A stretch of 64,000 nucleotides of DNA from Saussurea involucrata (GCA_033807775.1 CM066314.1:92854929-92918928), one strand, 5' to 3'; shown: positions 43,199-54,565, numbered from the stretch's first letter. Translations and numbers: made by a program. The notes: generated by a model from the letters alone, not told the origin.

Positions 43199-46100
43199 AT
43201 GGCAAGTAGAACGAGACAAACAGCCGGAGGAAGGGGAAGAGGGGGAGAAAGAGGCAGAGGTAGGACAGGGAGTAGTGTGCAGGGGCGAGGCACAAAGTTT
43301 GTTACAAGAGACGATCTAGCGGTTGAAATGGGAAGACTTCAGGCAAATATTCAAGCCATGTTTAACCAGACTCATCATTCGGAAACAGAAATACCAGACC
43401 CTACCCTTGGAAACGAAGTACCTATCGCGCCTATTGTCACATCAGTACCAAGAAAGTGTGATTATAAAATGTTTTTAAGCTGTAAACCACCCACGTATGG
43501 AAGGGACAGAGATCCAGTAAAAGCAATGAGATGGCTGAAGGAAGTTGAAGCTGTATTTAAGACCAGTAAATGCGCGGAAGAAGATAAAGTGTTATATGGA
43601 ACAGCAATGTTGAAAGCGGACGCCTTGTATTGGTGGGAGGCCCTTATTGACTCTGAAGGACCTGAGGTATATTCAACTTTTACTTGGGGCGAATTCTCGA
43701 GAGCATTTAAGGAACAGTTTTGCCCGCAAACCGCAGTTAGACAGTTGGAAGAGGAATTCCTGAGCCTACAACAAGGAAATTTATCGGTAAGAGACTACAC
43801 TGCTCGTTTCTTGGAAAAGTCGCGTTTCGGAGAATATTATGTTGCCACCGAAAAGATGAAGATGGAAAGGTATGTATTCGGATTGAATTCGGAGATCAGA
43901 AAGTTGGTAACTGCAGCGAGACCTAATACGTTTTCAGAAGCAGTCAATGCTGCGGAAAATGTGGAGCGAGACAATAAGAGGGATGTTGGGGATAAAAGTG
44001 CGGGAAAGAGAAAATGGGAAGGACCGCCACATGATATGAAGAAGTCTGGGTTTCAGAGATCTGATAATCGTCCACCTTTTCGAGCAGCTGAAAGACCTTG
44101 CCCAAAGTGCCACCGTTTCCACCATGGAAGCTGTCAAGTAGATCCTAGAAACTGTTATAAGTGCGGGAAGTTTGGTCACATTGCTAAAGATTGTCGGGTG
44201 GTTAGATTTTGTTATTCATGCAATTCTCCAGATCATCTTCAATCGGATTGTCCACTGGGAAGAATACCATCGGGAGGCACGTCGACAAGAGCAACGGGTG
44301 TTAGACCAACAGTACCGAGGTCAGAGCCAACAAGAGCAAGAGGCCGTTCATTTCAGATGACAGCAAAAGAAGCGGAGGAAACTCCGGACGTGGTTACAGG
44401 TACATTCTTAATAAATTCTACACGTGCTAAGGTGTTATTTGATTCCGGTGCAAACCGATCGTTTGTGTCTCCTTCATTTGCTGCTCATATGCATTTAAAG
44501 CCGAAAGTGTTAGATCATGCTTTATTGGTAGATACGGCAAACGAAAATCAAGTATCAGTTAAAGAAGTATTTGATAGTTGCGTGATAGATATAGAAGGGT
44601 GCGGGGTACCGATCCAGTTATTTCCAATAGCCCTGATAGAGTTTGATGTGGTAGTGGGAATGGACTGGTTAGCCGAAAACCAAGCTAATATAAATTGTGA
44701 TAAGAAGTTAATAAACGTTGTGTTACCTGAAAAGGGGCCGGTAGTGATTTATGGAGATCGTAGGAATTATCAGTATAATCTTATTAACATGATAAAAGCC
44801 CGTAAGTATGTTAGTAAAGGTTGTCAGAGTTACATAGCTTATGTAATAGATACTAAGCTAGAGAAGAGTAAGTTGGAAGACATTCCAATTGTTAGTAATT
44901 TCCCAGAAGTATTTCCTGAAGACTTGCACAGTCTTCCGCCCGTTAGACAGGTAGAGTTCGGTATAGATTTAATTCCTGGAGCCAACCCTGTAGCCCGTGC
45001 ACCGTATCGTTTGGCGCCTCCGGAAATGAAAGAAATGATGGCACAACTGCAAGATCTATCCGATAAGGGTTTCATCAGACCAAGTACTTCGCCATGGGGA
45101 GCACCAGTTTTGTTTGTGAAGAAGAAAGATGGTTCGATGAGAATGTGTATCGACTACAGAGAATTGAATAAGCGCACGATAAAAAATAAGTATCCCCTAC
45201 CTAGAATTGATGACCTCTTCGATCAACTAGTCGGAGCTTGTTGTTTCTCCAAGATTGATTTAAGATCCGGTTATCATCAGTTGAAGGTCAAGGAAGAAGA
45301 CGTTTTGAAAACTGCTTTTCGCACCAGGTACGGTCACTATGAGTTTCTAGTAATGCCATTTGGATTGACAAACGCTCCAGCCGCTTTTATGGATTTAATG
45401 AATCGGGTATGTAAGCCGTATCTTGATAAATTCGTTATTGTGTTTATTGATGATATACTTATCTATTCCCGATCCAAGGAAGAGCACGCGCAACACCTAA
45501 GTTTGATTTTAGAACTCTTGAAGAAAGAAAAGTTATACGCGAAATTTTCAAAGTGTGAATTCTGGTTACGGGAAGTTCAGTTTCTGGGGCATATAGTTTC
45601 TGAAAAGGGTATACAAGTCGATCCAATAAAAGTGGAAGCAGTTGAAAAGTGGGAACCACCGAAGACAGCAACAGAGGTACGGAGTTTTTTGGGTTTGGCC
45701 GACTACTATCGAAAGTTCATAAAAGATTTCTCTCGTATTGCCACACCTTTGACGAAGCTGACTCGGAAGTATCTGAAGTTCGAATGGAAGGCAGAACAAG
45801 ATGAGGCATTCAGAATATTAAAGGAGAAACTCTGCAGCACGCCGATATTAGCATTGCCAGAAGGTTCGGATGATTTTGTGGTCTACAGTGATGCTTCTAA
45901 GTTAGGTTTGGGATGTGTACTCATGCAACGTGGAAAAGTAATTGCCTATGCTTCTCGTCAATTAAAGGATCATGAAAGGCAATATCCTACCCATGATATG
46001 GAACTTGCAGCAGTTGTCTTTGCATTGAAGATTTGGAGACATTATCTGTATGGTTCCAAATGTCAAATTTTTACTGATCATAAGAGTCTTCAACATCTTT

Positions 46101-47704
46101 TTGATCAAAAGGAACTGAATATGAGGCAAAGAAGGTGGCTAGAGTTAGTGAATGATTATGACTGTGAAATCCTTTATCACCCAGGGAAGGCGAACGTGGT
46201 GGCAGATGCGCTAAGTCGACAAGAAAGAAGTGGAACGATAAAATCGATATCTCTACGAGCTGAACTGCTTCCAAATATCTTTGACGAATTGCTGAAGTGC
46301 CAAATAGATGCTTATCAAGAAGAAGGTTTGAAATCCGAAAGGTTGGTTGGGGTATCAGCATTGCTTGGGAAAGATGACCGTGGGTTATTGTGTTTGGGGA
46401 ATAGGATTTGGGTACCTCGTTTGGGTGGATTGCGTGATCGTGTACTGCAAGAAGCTCATCAATCTCGATTCTCCATTCATCCAGGTACAAATAAAATGTA
46501 TAGAGATTTGAAACAATTCTATTGGTGGCCGGGGATGAAAAGAAGTATTGCTAAGTATGTGGAAGACTGCATTACTTGCAAAAAGGTAAAGATTGAGCAT
46601 CAAAAACCATTTGGTCAACTACAACGATTAGAAATACCAATGTGGAAATGGGATCAGGTTACTACTGATTTCATCACAAAGTTACCAAAAACTCCAAAAG
46701 GATTTGACTCTATTTGGGTGATAGTCGACAGGTTGACAAAGTCTGCACACTTCTTACCGATAAAGGAAACTGATTCAATGGAACGATTAGCCAAGTTATA
46801 CATAGAAGAAATAGTAACTCGACACGGGGTTCCAATTTCGATAATTTCTGATCGAGATAGTCGTTTTACTTCAAGATTTTGGAGAAGTTTTCAGAATGAA
46901 ATGGGGACGCAGATAAAGTTAAGTACAGCATATCATCCGCAAACTGATGGCCAGAGTGAAAGAACGATTCAGACTTTAGAAGATATGCTTCGGGCTTGTA
47001 TAGTTGATTTTGGAGGATCATGGGATAAACATTTGCCTTTGATAGAGTTCGCTTACAACAACAGTTATCATTCTAGTATTCAGGCGGCACCGTTTGAGGT
47101 ATTGTATGGTAGGAAATGCCGAACGCCTTTGTGTTGGAATGAAGTGGGGGAAAAGCAGTTAGCAGGGCCAGAAATAGTACAGCTAACATCAGATAAGATT
47201 ACTCAAATCCGGGATAGATTGAAAACGGCACAAGACAGACAGAAAAGTTATGCAGATCGACGCCGGAAACAGTTAGAATTTCAGGTTGGGGAATTTGTGA
47301 TGTTAAAAGTTTCGCCTTGGAAAGGAGTGATACGTTTTGGGAAGCAAGGTAAACTCAGTCCGCGGTATATTGGGCCATTTGAAATTACAGAAAGAATTGG
47401 TGAAGTAGCATACAGATTGGATCTTCCGCTGGAGTTGGGCAGGATCCACAATGCGTTTCATGTGTCGAATTTTCGGAAATGCTTAGTCACACCCGACCAG
47501 GCAGTTTCTCTACCGGATATACAAGTGGATGAAAAATTGAACTATGTGGAAGAACCGGAAGCTATTGTTGACCGGAAAGTCAAAGTTTTGCGGAACAAAG
47601 AAATCAGACAAGTAAAAGTACAGTGGAAACACCACAGGGGTCAGGATGCTACGTGGGAATCAGAGTCCGAAATGAGAGCCAAATACCCTCATCTGTTCGC
47701 TTAA
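43199..47704 (+). CDS. G3 gag-pol polyprotein with chromodomain
   Basis: 1501 codons without interruption; the ATG follows the leader and heads a basic Arg/Gly-rich N-terminus. Approximate residues: gag core 85-280; CCHC CYKCGKFGHIAKDC 318-331 and second knuckle CYSCNSPDHLQSDC 338-351; aspartic protease LFDSGANRSF near 412; RT with FIDDILIYS near 748; RNase H YSDASKLGLGC near 896; integrase HHCC near 1086-1125; DDE residues near 1154 (DFITKLP), 1217 (SDRDSRF) and 1253 (SERTIQ); chromodomain about 1450-1500 (VKVQWKHHRGQDATW). All catalytic residues I checked are present. The single frame means gag and pol are translated together, as in many Tekay elements. It should direct particle formation, reverse transcription, and integration biased to heterochromatin. 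Confidence 0.97.
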   Translation: MASRTRQTAGGRGRGGERGRGRTGSSVQGRGTKFVTRDDLAVEMGRLQANIQAMFNQTHHSETEIPDPTLGNEVPIAPIVTSVPRKCDYKMFLSCKPPTYGRDRDPVKAMRWLKEVEAVFKTSKCAEEDKVLYGTAMLKADALYWWEALIDSEGPEVYSTFTWGEFSRAFKEQFCPQTAVRQLEEEFLSLQQGNLSVRDYTARFLEKSRFGEYYVATEKMKMERYVFGLNSEIRKLVTAARPNTFSEAVNAAENVERDNKRDVGDKSAGKRKWEGPPHDMKKSGFQRSDNRPPFRAAERPCPKCHRFHHGSCQVDPRNCYKCGKFGHIAKDCRVVRFCYSCNSPDHLQSDCPLGRIPSGGTSTRATGVRPTVPRSEPTRARGRSFQMTAKEAEETPDVVTGTFLINSTRAKVLFDSGANRSFVSPSFAAHMHLKPKVLDHALLVDTANENQVSVKEVFDSCVIDIEGCGVPIQLFPIALIEFDVVVGMDWLAENQANINCDKKLINVVLPEKGPVVIYGDRRNYQYNLINMIKARKYVSKGCQSYIAYVIDTKLEKSKLEDIPIVSNFPEVFPEDLHSLPPVRQVEFGIDLIPGANPVARAPYRLAPPEMKEMMAQLQDLSDKGFIRPSTSPWGAPVLFVKKKDGSMRMCIDYRELNKRTIKNKYPLPRIDDLFDQLVGACCFSKIDLRSGYHQLKVKEEDVLKTAFRTRYGHYEFLVMPFGLTNAPAAFMDLMNRVCKPYLDKFVIVFIDDILIYSRSKEEHAQHLSLILELLKKEKLYAKFSKCEFWLREVQFLGHIVSEKGIQVDPIKVEAVEKWEPPKTATEVRSFLGLADYYRKFIKDFSRIATPLTKLTRKYLKFEWKAEQDEAFRILKEKLCSTPILALPEGSDDFVVYSDASKLGLGCVLMQRGKVIAYASRQLKDHERQYPTHDMELAAVVFALKIWRHYLYGSKCQIFTDHKSLQHLFDQKELNMRQRRWLELVNDYDCEILYHPGKANVVADALSRQERSGTIKSISLRAELLPNIFDELLKCQIDAYQEEGLKSERLVGVSALLGKDDRGLLCLGNRIWVPRLGGLRDRVLQEAHQSRFSIHPGTNKMYRDLKQFYWWPGMKRSIAKYVEDCITCKKVKIEHQKPFGQLQRLEIPMWKWDQVTTDFITKLPKTPKGFDSIWVIVDRLTKSAHFLPIKETDSMERLAKLYIEEIVTRHGVPISIISDRDSRFTSRFWRSFQNEMGTQIKLSTAYHPQTDGQSERTIQTLEDMLRACIVDFGGSWDKHLPLIEFAYNNSYHSSIQAAPFEVLYGRKCRTPLCWNEVGEKQLAGPEIVQLTSDKITQIRDRLKTAQDRQKSYADRRRKQLEFQVGEFVMLKVSPWKGVIRFGKQGKLSPRYIGPFEITERIGEVAYRLDLPLELGRIHNAFHVSNFRKCLVTPDQAVSLPDIQVDEKLNYVEEPEAIVDRKVKVLRNKEIRQVKVQWKHHRGQDATWESESEMRAKYPHLFA

Positions 47705-47706
47705 TC

Positions 47707-47742
47707 GAATTCCGGGACAGAATTCTTTTAAGGGGGAGATGT
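47707..47742 (+). promoter_or_regulatory. Hairpin and polypurine tract of G3
   Basis: GAATTCCGGGACAGAATTC (near-perfect hairpin) is followed by TTTTAAGGGGGAGATGT, the PPT that primes plus-strand synthesis at the 3' LTR. Confidence 0.85.
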
Positions 47743-49508
47743 TGTAATAACCAGGTATTTTTATCTAAGTTAAATTTAGAATTTTATAAGTCCTTATGTT
47801 AGTATTTTGAAGAAATTAAAAGTTAAGAGATAAGATCTAAATTTAATAGAAAGTTGGGGATAAGTTTTAATTATTATTTAGAAGTTTGGGGGTATGTTTT
47901 GCCAAGTGAGACAAGTATAGGGTTTGTTTGGTCTCTTTGCCAAAACCGACTTATGAGTCATAGGATAGGTGTCATGTCTCAATTCAAAGATATCTCAAAG
48001 GTGTATGTGTGTGTAAGTGTATACGGTTGAGAGAGTGAGTTCGAGAGAAAGGCAAAAGGAAGAAGAAGGAAGAATTAAGAAGTTGCTGCTGTTATTCTAG
48101 GAACAACCTGAAGTAATCAAGGTAAACAATCAATCCTTTATTTGTGTTTTAATTCCTCATAGTGTTCTTGAACATGCTAGTAAAGTTCCAAGTGGGTTTT
48201 GGTTAGAAATGAATGTTTTGGGAATTTTAAGCTTATGGTTAGGTTGTGTTAATGGTCTTAAACATATCTGCAAAGTTACATAATCATACATAGTATAAAA
48301 CTGCAAAAATCTGGGTTTTAGGATGAAACAGTAGACTGAGACATTCATCGAAGTCGCAGTAGGCTAACATTCATCTAAGTCGCAGTAGGTTAATATTCAT
48401 CGAAGTCGCAATGGACGACTGCGACATTCATCGGAGTCGCAATGGTTGGTTGCGACTTGGGTATGAAGTCGCAGTGGTGGATTGCGACTTGGCTTGAAAT
48501 CGCAGTAGTAGATTGCGACTCCAAGGTGGAATCGCAATAGTGGGTTGCGACTCCAAGGTGGCTTCGCAACAGTGGGTTGCGACTCCAAGGTGGAATCGCA
48601 ATAGTGGGTTGCGACTCCAAAGTGGAATCGCAATAGTGGGTTGCGACTCCAAGGTGGAATCGCAATAAGGGGTTGCGACTTCGGGGTGAAATCGCAATAA
48701 GGGGATTGCGACTTCAGGATGGAATCGCAATAGGAGATTGCGATTTGGTACTGTTCATTGCGATTTCAGTTGGGAATTTTGTAAGTTTAAGTAGTAAAGG
48801 AAATATTTGGTATTTTATTTGATTTCAGATTCTGTGAGGGATCGACACACGTGAATTATCTTGGAAGAGTTTTTGTGATAAACACACGAGGTGAGTTTTT
48901 ATTTGAAATGTTTTCAAATGGAATACATATATATGATTAAATGTAATATGGTGCATATAATGTTTATATGAATATTGCATTGTATGAGTACTAGTTGGCC
49001 GGGCTTAGGACCGTTGAAAGTTGGCTGTACAAAGGGACAGTGGCGTTGGCTGTATTTAGTACAGCGGTGTAAATTAATTAATTGGCTTGCTACCAATTAA
49101 TATGGCCAAGGAAAAGAAAGGAGAAAGAGATGGAAAGATTACGTGAGTCATAATTGGTATTCTTATGTGAAGTATATGTATGACTTTGTGCAAAAGTTTT
49201 CTTTAACTAACGAGGATTTTTCTCACTAGACCTCAAGGTCTAACCCTCATTTTTGTTTTAAAATATGTATTCCAGGTCATGGAGCAAACAAGAGACAATG
49301 ATAGGATTTATCATGTTAGCTTTTGTGGATGTTGAATGATTATGAAGATTTCAGTTATAATTAGTAGTTGTTATGTATTTTACTTTATTCGAAAAAGTTT
49401 GTACTGAAAGACCTAATTGTAGAATTTAAGGGACCATATTTGGGTTATGATATGTTATTTTGTGGTGAATTATATGGAACTTGTATGTTGGGATTAAGGG
49501 ACGTTACA
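47743..49508 (+). repeat. G3 3' LTR
   Basis: 1766 bp, equal in length to the 5' copy. Differences noted include AATCTG/AACCTG, GGCATG/GGCTTG, GGAATCGCAATAG/GGCTTCGCAACAG, GGCTGGG/GGCCGGG and CCGGTG/CCGTTG. Confidence 0.95.
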
Positions 49509-50793
49509 CTTCGTACCCCCTGCCCATAAATTTCTTCTATCTAAGTTCTTGTATACTGCCAGACACACTCAGGTTCCTTCGTCCAAAGACCCTAAGAAAC
49601 TCCTTGATGTCATTCTCTGTGACACCAAATTTGGCACAACCAAAATCAACCCTGCCATTATCAGGCGAGCACTCAGCCTACCCACTACCACCAAAGAAAA
49701 ACCCTTTGTCTATCTCCCAAACCACAAAAACCATGCTGATAGGGAAGCCATCACTGCATTCTTTGATGCAATGGGTTACGCATGGGACACAGGGAGGGAC
49801 AAGAAGATTGAGAAGAAACTGACCCTGATCAAGAAGTCCAAAATGCCAAGCGAGATGAATTTCATCTTCGCACACCTGATAAGCTGCATGACAGCGAAGA
49901 GTGGCTCCTCTGATCAAGCTGCTCAACCTCAACAAACAATGGGCTATGCATTGCTGAAAGGTCTACATGTTGACTGGGCCTCGATCATTTATGACGACCT
50001 TGCATTCAGAGTAGATATGGCTGATAGACCTTCATGGGTTCCATATCCCAGATTCATCAGCGCCGTCTTTCAACAGGGACTTTGGGACAAGTACCCAAAA
50101 GAGGGTGATCTGAGACTCTCTCAGGTTGACCCTATGGTGCTCGACTTCAAGCCGCTGGCAAATGAGGTACGTCTTACTACTCTTTTATCTCTTCTTAATC
50201 CTCCTTCTTCTACTTTTGTGGCTCATTCAGTGGAAATCCCCACCACTGATACCCAACCTGCACCCTCCACTCCTTCTCGAGAAAGGAAACAATCTACTTC
50301 CCAACTTGGTTCCAAAAGGATCAAGAAAACCAAGGAGCAACCCCCCAGCATTCACATACTGAAGACTCCATAACTCATCTTGAAGAGCTGATGGATAGTT
50401 CAGTGGTACGCTCTGCCATAGCTTATCAAGCCACCCCTTCCATCCCAGCTTCAGCGTCTCTAATCGCTGAAGTTATAAACTTGGAACAGAACCCACCTCC
50501 TTCAGTCCCTCTAGTGACTGAAGTGATTGACAGCGGATCCAACCCTGAACCCCGCACCCAACCCACTTTCTCAACCATCATTCCTCCCACCTCTCGTTTG
50601 GTCATTCAAACTCTTCCCCTATTCTCCTCAACAAACATCTTCCTCGGCGACACTACTGCTGAACATCTTCAGAGGATGATAGAACAAAACACAGGACCTG
50701 CAGGTACTTCCAGTCGTCAGGGAACTATTGAAGACGACTATGAAACTTTCTTAGGGTTACGAGGCTTCGACAACTTCGCCAACCCGCCTGCAG

Positions 50794-50877
50794 GTATACA
50801 CATTATCCCAAACACTTCTCTCTCTCAACCATAAACTTCTGAGCTTTCCTCTGTTCATAAGTTAATAACTGTTTCAG
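50794..50877 (+). other. Candidate spliceosomal intron 1 in C2 third ORF
   Basis: CTGCAG/GTATAC to TAATAACTGTTTCAG/GTC, 84 nt. Removal joins two segments in the same frame at phase 1 and removes an in-frame stop (50832). Size and borders are typical of plant introns. Confidence 0.55.
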
Positions 50878-51928
50878 GTCCTAATTTGCGGGATATCAAC
50901 ACCTCCCCGAAGGCCCTGTAAACAAAGGTGGAATCTTACAACACCACTCTCTCCACAAACTCTTCAGCGGTTACAGACGCTGGAGAGAACCTCAAAAAGA
51001 TGACCGAGGTTGTTGAAAATAAAGCCTCCAAAGCTAACATGGAGAAGGTGGATGGCAGCATAGGAACTTTTGATACCACCCTCGCTGAAACCTCGACCAA
51101 CGTCAACAATCTCAACCTCACCAACACCACCCTCGCAACAAACTTCACCACTCTGTCCAATGAAGTCACATCATTGAAGACAGAGGTTGGTACTCTTAAG
51201 GGTGAGGTCACCACGGTCAAAGATCTTCTTCAGCAGATACTCAATTGCCTGGACGCCCCAAAGTCTCACTTTACTCAGACCGATAAAGAGGATCTTCGAA
51301 AACTCACCCCTGCTATATCTGGCCTCGACGACAGATTAGCAGTGGTTGAACTTTGTATGGGACTCACTGGCCAAGAAGACAGTGATTCTCATACTCCCGA
51401 TGCTGCTGATGTTGCTGATATTCCTCTTGCCTCCCCTCTCATCATGTGGAAGAGGGGGAGAAGAGAGCTGAAGACCTTCCACATAATGATGAGGGGGAGA
51501 AGAAAAATGAAACTGCTGCTTCTACACCTCAGGGAGATGAAAACCCTGAGGGAACCGAGAAACCTCCCTCTGTATCTGAGGGGGAGCAACTCGAAGAGCA
51601 ACACAAAGAAGCCTTTGCTGATATGACCGTACCTTACGCTGATGAGGTCGAATCTGAAGAAGAAGAAGCTGAAGACGAAGAACCCATCGATATCGATGAT
51701 GAAGAACCATCATCATCCCCTAAAGATTATGATGATGACGATGATGATGATGATGACTTCTTCTTCGTTGAGCCCAAGAAGGCCCCTGAGAAAGGGATTT
51801 CGATAAATGAACCTTCTGGGGAGACGACTAAGACAAAGCCTGCAGCGTCTGAAGCTGACAAAGGCAAAAACAAAGGCCTCGCTGCAGAAGGCAATCTGGC
51901 TATCCTTCAGATTAAGCCAGCTTGTCAG

Positions 51929-52070
51929 GTACAATATCTTCTCTTCCCTTATACTACATCCCTTCTCAATCTCAATCCTTCTATCCATAAAACCTCTATA
52001 CACTTAAACCCTATTCTTTTCTCTATCTCTTTATTCCCATGTTCTTACTTAAACAATCGCTGTGTTTCAG
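51929..52070 (+). other. Candidate spliceosomal intron 2 in C2 third ORF
   Basis: CTTGTCAG/GTACAATAT to CGCTGTGTTTCAG/CTAGC, 142 nt, CT-rich. Removal changes frame from the acidic segment to the segment beginning LALPLFKDPAEAP at phase 0, keeping protein-like composition. Confidence 0.55.
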
Positions 52071-53325
52071 CTAGCTCTTCCCCTGTTTAAGGATCCCGCT
52101 GAAGCTCCTACAACTACACCAAAAATAATCCCAGCCACAAGAGCTGAAGAAATAATCCCAGTCTTGGATTTAACCACTGAGACTGATGAACCTAAAGAAC
52201 AACTGCTCTCTCACAAAAAACATACCTTCCTTTGCTCCTCAAAAGCTAAGTGAAGAGGATCAAGAAAAGAGAGATGCAATGATCAAACAACTTGAAGATC
52301 AGCGAATCATTCTTCCTCTTGACAAAATTCCTGTTCCTACAAAGTTCAGACTGACGAAGAAAGAATTCAATGATCACCTCAGAGTTGTAAGATTACTCGC
52401 CGAAAAGAAGGAAGCTAAAGAAAAAGATAAGGCTCTTGCCATCCAGCTTGCCCAACAATCGGTGAAAGACCCAGCGCTGAAAAGAACTCCCATCGAAGTC
52501 CAACGTCAGTTATGGGAAGACGCCCAGAAGATTGTTGAAGAAAAGACCAAGGTATCTGATTCTACTTTGGAATGGTGCAACAAAAGACTAAACTATCGAT
52601 CTCGACCATCCAGAATCAACAAGGTAAATATCAGAGGAAAAACGTTCGTAGACGTTCCTGTTGTTGAAGTTGACGTATTCAGAGAAGACGAGACCAAGCA
52701 AACCTTTTATGCTACTTCATTAGAGAAGTTTGGTTTCTCTGAATGGTTGGAGATACGAATAGCCATTCAGCGATCTCGCTTAAAATTCAAGAGCCATGTC
52801 GAGAAGATTGTAAATTCTCAGATCGACTTGGTTTCTTCTGCTGTGGATATTCCTCCTCCATCTCCTCTTCCAACTCAACAAATAAGGGCCTCTGCAAAGA
52901 AAAATCTGAAACCTTCAGGCTCAAGTCCTCCTATACGGAACAAAACAGGTATTGGTTTCTCTCGTGCTGAAGTACTTGGTCCTGACCCTGACCTCTCAGC
53001 GCTTGACACCTCTCTGCCTCCTGGTGAAACTTTCATCCCTGGAAGAGTCTTAAGCGAACCCTATGGTATCGTCTTTTTAGACTATGATGGAAGACAACAC
53101 TTTCAACACATCTCTAAGCTTCCCATCACTCCCATCGAACAACTTAGAGACCTCATCTACTGGTGTGAATTCAGATGCGACCTTCAGGCTCGATACCTTA
53201 AGCCCTTGATTTTTGAAGAAGCAAAGAACAAAAAGGATCAAGGAGTAACGGTCCCTGACTGGATGATTCCCACATCAAAGACCCTTGATGAACTTCTCAT
53301 TAAGGAAGAACCCATTGACGGATAG

Positions 53326-53592
53326 GATCTCTCTTATAATTCTTCTATCCTTATCTGTCTATATCTTCTGTACTTGTAATTTTATTTGTTGTACTTGTAA
53401 TTTTTCCACTTCCCTTTGTAATCTGTACGAAGTTTAAAGAAAAATTTCAGCGAATGTACTTTACTCCAACAGTACTGAAAAGATCCCAGAAAACAGTAAA
53501 AGGGACAAATATTTTATGAGTTCTTTTTATCCTTATGTTTTCATACTTAGCAATTTTCTTTGTTGCTATGTCATAATCAAATGGGGGGAGAT
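53326..53592 (+). other. C2 3' untranslated region and polypurine tract
   Basis: AT-rich, no ORF. ATGGGGGGAGAT (53581-53592) is the PPT directly before the LTR. Confidence 0.85.
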
Positions 53593-54565
53593 TGTTGATC
53601 CAAACCCTCAGTGATTTGATAATGACCCTCTCTTAAACACATAGTGAAAATTGTAAGTAAACAATATGTATTAGAGTTTCTCTATCGTTGATAAGTACTA
53701 AGACTTTACAGTACCGCTGATAGGAACTCTCGCTCTTTAAGTTTAAAGATCAGCGAACACTATTCATCCAGTAGCTCTGAGCCTGTTCAGTCTCTGTGAT
53801 AATCGCTGATAAGTTAGTTGTTCACTTATGATCCCTGAAGACAAGTTTCACGTCAACATATGTTCTATGCTGAAGTCGAAGATCAAGCTCAAGAACATCG
53901 ACAAGTCTACTAATGAACTGATGCGGATATCAGTGAAACCAAGATTTGTCCACTCAACATGAAGTTACAAGTAGAAGACTTCAGCAATCGCTGAGCTTTA
54001 TCATTCGCTGATAAAGTACTGATTCAACGAAAGCTGATCATGAAGTCTTCCTCAACAAGTTACTTTTGTCTTTCCCCCTTGCACGTCTCCGTACGAAATG
54101 TCAGAACGGACATCCCTTCTGTCTAGAATCGTACAACAAACTCTGATTCTACACTGTGCACCATGCGGCTACTAAGGTTTTATACAAAGGTCAATGACAT
54201 GCAACCACTCAGTTGTTGCCACATGTAAAGCAATACTGCCATGCATTAAATGCATGCAATATATAAGAAGAACCCTACTTCAGAAATGAAGTGTGCTCAG
54301 CCATCTTCTTATTCTTCCTTACTACTGTGTGTTAGGTTATTACTCGTAATTTCCTTATCTCCTTTCTATCTTATTCTAGTGCAAGAAACTTAGTGTTCTT
54401 AACTTGTTTAGATTAGGATTAGTTCTTAATCTTGTTCCACAACAAGTTGTAAATTGTCTTGATTTATTAATAAACAATTTAGAAAAGTAAAAATCGTGTG
54501 TTTGTATTCAACCCCCCCCCCCCCCCCCCCCTTCTACAAACTTGTATATCCCTTCGGGACCAACA
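53593..54565 (+). repeat. C2 3' LTR
   Basis: The 973-bp LTR is the partner of 19847-20807. It contains a run of 20 C (54512-54531) where the 5' copy has seven. It is followed by the TSD AGAGC. The minus ORF across its end is C1 gag read into the LTR. Confidence 0.95.
54512..54531. repeat. (C)20 homopolymer in C2 3' LTR
   Basis: Twenty C in a position that is seven C in the paired LTR. Either slippage expansion or an assembly artefact. Confidence 0.9.

Larger units (their letters stand above)
41160..49508 (+). mobile_element. G3: intact Tekay-type Gypsy retrotransposon
   Basis: TSD CTTCG (41155-41159 and 49509-49513). Both LTRs are exactly 1766 bp with only about seven to nine differences seen by eye. 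PBS, an uninterrupted 1501-codon gag-pol and PPT are all present. By structure it is the only potentially autonomous element in the window and among the youngest insertions. Confidence 0.96.
49514..53325 (+). pseudogene. C2 third ORF, remainder (frameshifted, with candidate introns)
   Basis: Segments in order: 49514-50373 (conserved domain with NFIFAHLISCM and YPRFISAVFQ, as in C1); frame change in a C6 run at 50341; 50350-50793 (Pro/Ser/Thr-rich); candidate intron 50794-50877; 50878-51440 (coiled coil rich in Thr/Asn/Leu, one in-frame TAA near 50919); frame change near 51445; 51446-51928 (very acidic, Asp run near 51730-51765); candidate intron 51929-52070; 52071-52213; frame change in an A6 run at about 52214; 52220-53325, a C-terminal domain (FGFSEWLEIR, YGIVFLDYDGRQHF, DLIYWCEFRCD). 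Total is well over 1000 residues. Function is unknown and no membrane segment is evident. The C-terminal YGIVFLDYDG region is echoed in C3 (YGLVYKDPAG). Confidence 0.7.
19847..54565 (+). mobile_element. C2: SIRE-type Copia retrotransposon
   Basis: It has two LTRs (961 and 973 bp), a PBS, gag, pol, a third ORF and a PPT. It is flanked by the duplication AGAGC (19842-19846 and 54566-54570). It is inserted in the gag of C1 in the opposite orientation and is itself split by G2 (26045-39481) and G3 (41160-49508). The LTR pair differs at roughly 30 positions by eye, mostly C/T and G/A transitions. Numerous stops and frameshifts make it non-autonomous. Confidence 0.95.

Noticed and set aside
50167..50230. 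Third possible intron (AATGAG/GTACGT to CATTCAG)
   Set aside because: Splicing would move into a less protein-like frame that stops soon, and 64 nt is short for a plant intron; the unspliced frame reads better.
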